In this document: piece by piece, positions 41,582-43,266 of the stretch
Numbering within the stretch: the first letter of the stretch is position 1
How the letters are laid out: every line of letters begins with the position of its first letter
DNA from: Planctomycetota bacterium
GTDB lineage: Bacteria; Planctomycetota; Phycisphaerae; Sedimentisphaerales; Anaerohalosphaeraceae
DNA: 43,266 nt
Assembly (NCBI GenBank): GCA_019456225.1
Contig: VRUI01000043.1
Coordinates: forward strand, 1-43,266
Direction of reading: 5' to 3'
The notes under the pieces: model-generated
What the model was told of the DNA's origin: nothing
Database searches by the model: none
What the model saw: the letters and a program-made list of their open reading frames with translations, nothing else
Translations under genes and position numbers: made by a program

Positions 41582-43093
41582 ATGAAGATTATTACAGTAT
41601 TTGTCGCAATAATTTTATTAGTCCCCGTTTCGTTTTCATCCGAGATTTACGTAGATGCCGATTCCCCAAACGACCCAGGTCAGGGCACACAAGCCGATCC
41701 TTTTCGAGCCATCGCACAGGCAGTGAGCAATGCAGAAGACCACGACGTAATTATAATTGCTCCAGGAACATACACAGGCCCGCAAAACCGGGACATAGAC
41801 ACAGACGGCATTAACATTTCCTTCCGTTCGACAGACCCCAACGATGCGGCGACAGTCGACTCAACCGTAATAGACTGCGGTTTCCAGGCTACCGGAGATC
41901 ACAGGGCTTTCGTCATACAATCCGGCGAAACAGGCGTTGTTATCGAAGGCTTGACGATCACAGACGCAAACGCGCCGCCGCTTGATGATCTGGACATTCG
42001 ACTGGGCGGAGCGATAGCTGTTGCAAACGGGGCGAATGTGACAATAAAAAAATGTAATCTCACCTCAAATGCTTCAAATTTCGGAGGAGCGATTGGTTGT
42101 TTCGACGCCAGCGTTACAGTCTCCGATTGTCGGATTACGGAAAACTCAACATATGATGGTGGAAATGGCGGCGCAATATACGTCCTCGCCGGCGACCTTA
42201 CTGTAAACCGATGCCTGATAAACGATAATTTCTCCGACTGGCAGGGTGGAGCGATAGCTACTAACCTCTCGCGTGTGCGAATACAGAACTCAGAAATTCA
42301 AAACAATATTGCCCGGATAGACGGCGGGGCACTGGAGTTGCTTGAAGACGACGCGGCGATTACAAACTGCCTGATCACAAACAACACAGTAACTACCAGC
42401 GGAAACGGCGGGGGGATCAACTGTAGTTCCGCCACCGCCGTAATGCGGGTAACCAATTGCACCATAGCCGCTAATTCTGCCGAATACGGCGGAGGCATTG
42501 CGATCCTCGCAGGCGACGCTATAGTCTCAAATACGCTTATCGGTGAAAACTCAGCACCCAACGGCTCGCAGATTGCTTTGCGAATCGACAGTACTCCAAG
42601 CAGCATAGCTATAACTTACAGTGATATTCAGTTTGGTTTAACTGGTATTTACGAAGATGGCGGCGATGTCACCTACGACTCGTCAAACATCGATATCGAA
42701 CCGATGTTCGCGTCATTCGATTTAGCAGCCGATCCGTCAACATGGGACTTTCATCTTATGAGCAAATCAGGCAGATACCTCGGCGGAGCCTGGGTCAAAG
42801 ACTCCCAGTCAAGCCCATGCCTGGGCGCCGGCGACCCGGCGGCAGACTGGTCAAAAGAACCATGGCCAAACGGAAAACGTGCCAACATGGGAGCCTATGC
42901 AAACACCGTCCAGGCAAGCATGAACGGAAATATCGCAGACCTGAACATCGATGGGCAGGTAAACGAAACAGACTTAAAATACATCGCCCAATCATGGCTA
43001 TCCGAACCGGACGAGTACGAAGATCTAAACAATGACAAAATAGTAAACCTCAAAGATTTCGCAATAATGGCCCAAAACTGGCTATTACAATAA
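41582..43093 (+). CDS. Secreted right-handed beta-helix protein with C-terminal dockerin-like tail
   Basis: A 503-residue exported protein. The signal peptide is ~1-19. The first domain opens with EIYVDADSPNDPGQGTQADPFRAIAQA, the start of many polymorphic-outer-membrane-type and parallel beta-helix proteins, and continues to ~360 as repeated GGAI/GGGI coils (TNCLITNNTV, TNCTIAANSA), likely carbohydrate-binding or degrading. The end (~450-503) is a dockerin-like pair of EF-hand-type repeats: ADLNIDGQVNETDLKYIAQSWL and EDLNNDKIVNLKDFAIMAQNWL, each with the Asp-x-Asn-x-Asp-type calcium loop. No polysaccharide-lyase catalytic residues are recognised. Planctomycete dockerin tails probably act in surface attachment, not in cellulosomes. 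Confidence 0.82.
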   Translation: MKIITVFVAIILLVPVSFSSEIYVDADSPNDPGQGTQADPFRAIAQAVSNAEDHDVIIIAPGTYTGPQNRDIDTDGINISFRSTDPNDAATVDSTVIDCGFQATGDHRAFVIQSGETGVVIEGLTITDANAPPLDDLDIRLGGAIAVANGANVTIKKCNLTSNASNFGGAIGCFDASVTVSDCRITENSTYDGGNGGAIYVLAGDLTVNRCLINDNFSDWQGGAIATNLSRVRIQNSEIQNNIARIDGGALELLEDDAAITNCLITNNTVTTSGNGGGINCSSATAVMRVTNCTIAANSAEYGGGIAILAGDAIVSNTLIGENSAPNGSQIALRIDSTPSSIAITYSDIQFGLTGIYEDGGDVTYDSSNIDIEPMFASFDLAADPSTWDFHLMSKSGRYLGGAWVKDSQSSPCLGAGDPAADWSKEPWPNGKRANMGAYANTVQASMNGNIADLNIDGQVNETDLKYIAQSWLSEPDEYEDLNNDKIVNLKDFAIMAQNWLLQ

Positions 43094-43266
43094 GGATTAT
43101 TTTGTAACCGTTCACAACAAGTCAACCACGAATCCCGATTCTACATCGGGAGCTTTACGTCGGGATGGCCCAGAAGCGCGGGAGCGCAAGGGCGTGTTGC
43201 TCAATAGCATTTGTCCGCAGCTCTTTTGAATAATATTTTGAATTGCCGTTTATTTGGCAATCGCTC
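43094..43266. other. Intergenic right edge, no gene seen
   Basis: No gene is seen. It contains GTAACCGTTCAC (43104-43115), the reverse complement of the 12-mer at 105-116, and the hairpin cluster at 43132-43166. There is no clear terminator for the beta-helix gene. Confidence 0.5.
43132..43166. repeat. Hairpin with a competing third arm
   Basis: TCCCGAT (43133-43139) pairs with ATCGGGA (43145-43151) over a 5 nt loop, or ATCCCGA pairs with the second TCGGGAT (43160-43166). This resembles dispersed extragenic palindromes. It lies downstream of the beta-helix gene. Confidence 0.55.

Noticed and set aside
105..43115. Shared 12-mer GTGAACGGTTAC near both window ends in opposite orientation
   Set aside because: Too short to claim an element; it may be a piece of a dispersed repeat, but no flanking similarity was seen.

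Overview
The window looks like chromosomal core sequence from a Planctomycetota bacterium, most likely of the class Phycisphaerae (Sedimentisphaerales-like). This is inferred from the combination of a PEP-CTERM-type sorted protein, a beta-helix protein with a planctomycete-style dockerin tail, a very large glycine-rich secretin, two groEL genes, a GH97 lipoprotein and a single-subunit glycyl-tRNA synthetase. No rRNA, tRNA, CRISPR array, phage or transposase gene was recognised.

Layout. 1-4 kb (minus strand): YbaK-type deacylase, a small membrane protein, an NDP-sugar nucleotidyltransferase, dapA and pdxJ. 4-7.2 kb (plus): an SDR oxidoreductase that looks leaderless, a GyrI-like protein, and a secreted fusion of a C39-like cysteine peptidase with a gluzincin. 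7.3-8.2 kb (minus): a metallophosphoesterase. 8.5-13.3 kb (plus): phosphatidyltransferase overlapping ribBA, a lipoprotein, an ECF sigma/anti-sigma pair and an isochorismatase-family hydrolase. 13.3-20.4 kb (minus): a chaperone block read as tsaB, groEL (GGM-tailed), groES-groEL (no GGM tail), dnaJ-grpE-fmdB. 20.6-24.9 kb (plus): a 1410-residue secretin with an RGG/GGY/GGM low-complexity segment. 24.9-25.3 kb: a gene-free stretch holding a candidate structured small RNA with its own promoter and terminator. 25.3-40.3 kb (minus): a membrane protein, a pentameric ligand-gated ion channel homologue, asnS, glyQS, a HEPN/MNT pair, a GH97 lipoprotein, mutS, hisD, an unknown secreted protein and aconitase. 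40.8-43.1 kb (plus): the PEP-CTERM protein and the dockerin-tailed beta-helix protein.

How the genes work together. Most of the window is housekeeping: lysine and histidine synthesis, B6 and riboflavin synthesis, tRNA charging and modification, protein folding, mismatch repair and the TCA cycle. Cell-envelope functions are interspersed: the secretin, the sorted surface proteins, and the peptidase and GH97 export products. Regulation is visible at several points: a sigma-54-type -24/-12 element before the GGM-tailed groEL, an ECF-type promoter at the ECF sigma gene, and tandem sigma-70 promoters before the PEP-CTERM gene.

Intergenic DNA is rich in short repeats. There are two opposed copies of a 76-77 bp imperfect palindrome, hairpin pairs, heptamer tandem repeats at four gene junctions and nonamer tandem repeats at two. 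The points most worth following up are the small RNA, the sigma-54 groEL promoter, the glycine-rich secretin insert, the ion-channel homologue and the double-protease fusion.
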